Shown: in pieces, positions 31,135 to 32,138 of the stretch
Layout of the letters: the number at the start of each line of letters is the position of its first letter
Position numbering within the stretch: the stretch's first letter is position 1
Assembly (NCBI GenBank): GCA_031397815.1
Contig: JANNMJ010000175.1
Coordinates: forward strand, 1 to 32,138
Length of the DNA stretch: 32,138 bases
From: JANNMJ01 sp031397815
GTDB taxonomy: Bacteria; Bacteroidota; Bacteroidia; Cytophagales; Hymenobacteraceae
Direction: 5' to 3'
Made by a program: the position numbers and the translations under genes
The notes under the pieces: generated by a model
Told to the model about the DNA's origin: nothing
Database searches by the model: none
The model's input: the letters and a program-made list of their open reading frames with translations, nothing else

Positions 31135-32138
31135 TTACATCCCGCCGTTCGGGTTGTAATACTGGCCGAAGAGCATCTGGAACTTCTGGAACCGGTCTTG
31201 GTCGCCGATCTGCTGCGCGGCGATGGCGAGGTTTTGTAGGATGATGATGTTCATCCGGACCTCGTTATCGAAGAGCTGCTGGGGGTCGTGGGTGGTGTAG
31301 TAGGCCAGCGATTTGGCGGCGCGGGCGCTCATCACGTCCATAATCTCGTTCGCTTTGGCGCGCTCGCCCACTTCCACGAGCGGGCCGATGAACTGTGGCG
31401 TGTAGTAATCGTACGGCACGGCGGCGTCGGGCATCCAGCGGAAAGCGGCGTCGATGACCTGCTTGGCGCGGGCTTTATCACCGGCGGCGAGGTGCGATTC
31501 GGCGAGGATCGAGAGCTTATCGCGGGAGTTGGCGGGGAAGCGGAGACCGTTTTCGTCGTAGAAAATCGACGAGTTGTCGAGGCCGCGGTAGCGCGATTTC
31601 TTCATCATGTTCTCGTGCATGATTTCGCGGGCGACGAAGCCGTTCTGACGGGGGTCGGCCTGCGGATTCTTACACGGCAGCAACCGGTATGCCAGTCCTT
31701 CGAGCTGGAAGTACGGCATCAGGCCCATAAAATCGGTGGTGTTGACGGTCGTGGAGAAGTAGATGGGGCGCTTCCACTGGTTCGCCTGGATCATATCGAG
31801 GATGATCAGGTTCTTCTTTTCCAGAATGTTACCGCGCAGGCTCCATTCCATCCGCTTCACGAGTTGGCCGCGCCGCTCGGCGGGGATGATGCCCGAGTTC
31901 CAGACGGCGGCCGTGTCAACATCGAGGAAAAACTTCTTCGTTGGGAACGTCAAGAGCGGTTTGCCGACGGTCGTTTGCTCGACGAGCGCCGGGTAATTCT
32001 GCTTCACCAGACCGATGAATTGCTTCAGGTCGATGCCGTTCGCGACTTGCGCAATCGGGCGGAACATCAGGTAATCGTTCGTCCCCTGTCGGTAATTGGT
32101 GCTGTCGAGGGACGTGATGAGCGGCGTATTCTCGTAGG
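31135..32138 (-). CDS. C-terminal part of a DUF2723-like membrane protein (partial)
   Basis: The frame is open to the right edge: upstream of the first Met at 32067 it continues YENTPLITSLDSTNYRQGTN DYLMFRP with no stop, so the gene begins outside the window. The visible 334 residues are the soluble tail (for example MEWSLRGNILEKKNLIILDM, QANQWKRPIYFSTTVN, LAYRLLPCKNPQADPR) typical of DUF2723 (GT117-type, O-mannosyltransferase-like) proteins of Bacteroidota. These carry many membrane helices in the missing N-terminal part. The tail has TPR-like helices (SRDKLSILAESHLAAGDKAR). Family call from the tail only. Confidence 0.75.
   Translation of the reverse strand, partial: YENTPLITSLDSTNYRQGTNDYLMFRPIAQVANGIDLKQFIGLVKQNYPALVEQTTVGKPLLTFPTKKFFLDVDTAAVWNSGIIPAERRGQLVKRMEWSLRGNILEKKNLIILDMIQANQWKRPIYFSTTVNTTDFMGLMPYFQLEGLAYRLLPCKNPQADPRQNGFVAREIMHENMMKKSRYRGLDNSSIFYDENGLRFPANSRDKLSILAESHLAAGDKARAKQVIDAAFRWMPDAAVPYDYYTPQFIGPLVEVGERAKANEIMDVMSARAAKSLAYYTTHDPQQLFDNEVRMNIIILQNLAIAAQQIGDQDRFQKFQMLFGQYYNPNGGM

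Overview
The window looks like a chromosomal piece of a high-GC Bacteroidota, most like the Hymenobacter/Cytophagales branch. The evidence is two type IX secretion (T9SS) cargo genes with type A and type B sorting domains, a GWxTD protein, a DUF2723-type protein, and Bacteroidota-style promoters of the form TTG-N17-20-TAccTTTG rather than TTGACA/TATAAT. Most genes lie on the minus strand. No rRNA, tRNA or CRISPR array was recognised.

Layout. 1-310 is a repeat block: an exact 14-bp tandem array, a 36-bp-arm palindrome and a 13-bp array. 329-4447 (minus) holds purine nucleoside phosphorylase, SppA and RarA. 4637-10397 (minus) is a surface-protein locus: two paralogous secreted proteins with different T9SS sorting signals flank an ECF sigma factor and an anti-sigma-like membrane protein that itself ends in a CHU_C domain. 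10788-16099 (plus) is a self-contained five-gene operon: coiled-coil protein, membrane-anchored PspA-like protein, substrate-binding/OmpA fusion, ABC permease and ABC ATPase. It has its own promoter and ends at a strong bidirectional terminator. 16289-25741 (minus) carries lpdA, dnaK, a lipoprotein, an rRNA pseudouridine synthase, a VWA membrane protein, fabG and a TPR protein. 25757-26640 is a decayed insertion-sequence scar around a small AT-rich ORF. 26638-27930 (plus) is a geranylgeranyl-reductase-family flavoprotein. 28054-30338 (minus) holds rlmB and a GWxTD gene. 30339-31134 is gene-free and packed with nested palindromes. The right edge is the C-terminal part of a DUF2723-like gene.

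The most interesting system is the plus-strand operon at 10788-16099. It joins an ABC importer-like pair to a substrate-binding domain that is fixed between inner membrane and peptidoglycan, plus a membrane-tethered PspA-like coiled coil. This looks more like an envelope-sensing or envelope-maintenance machine than a plain importer; that function is inference. The sigma/CHU_C pair between two surface-protein paralogues is a second candidate regulatory unit. Stable hairpins follow several genes, and recurrent small palindromic modules (a GTAGGGGCG element, CACATCC leader arrays) occupy many gaps.
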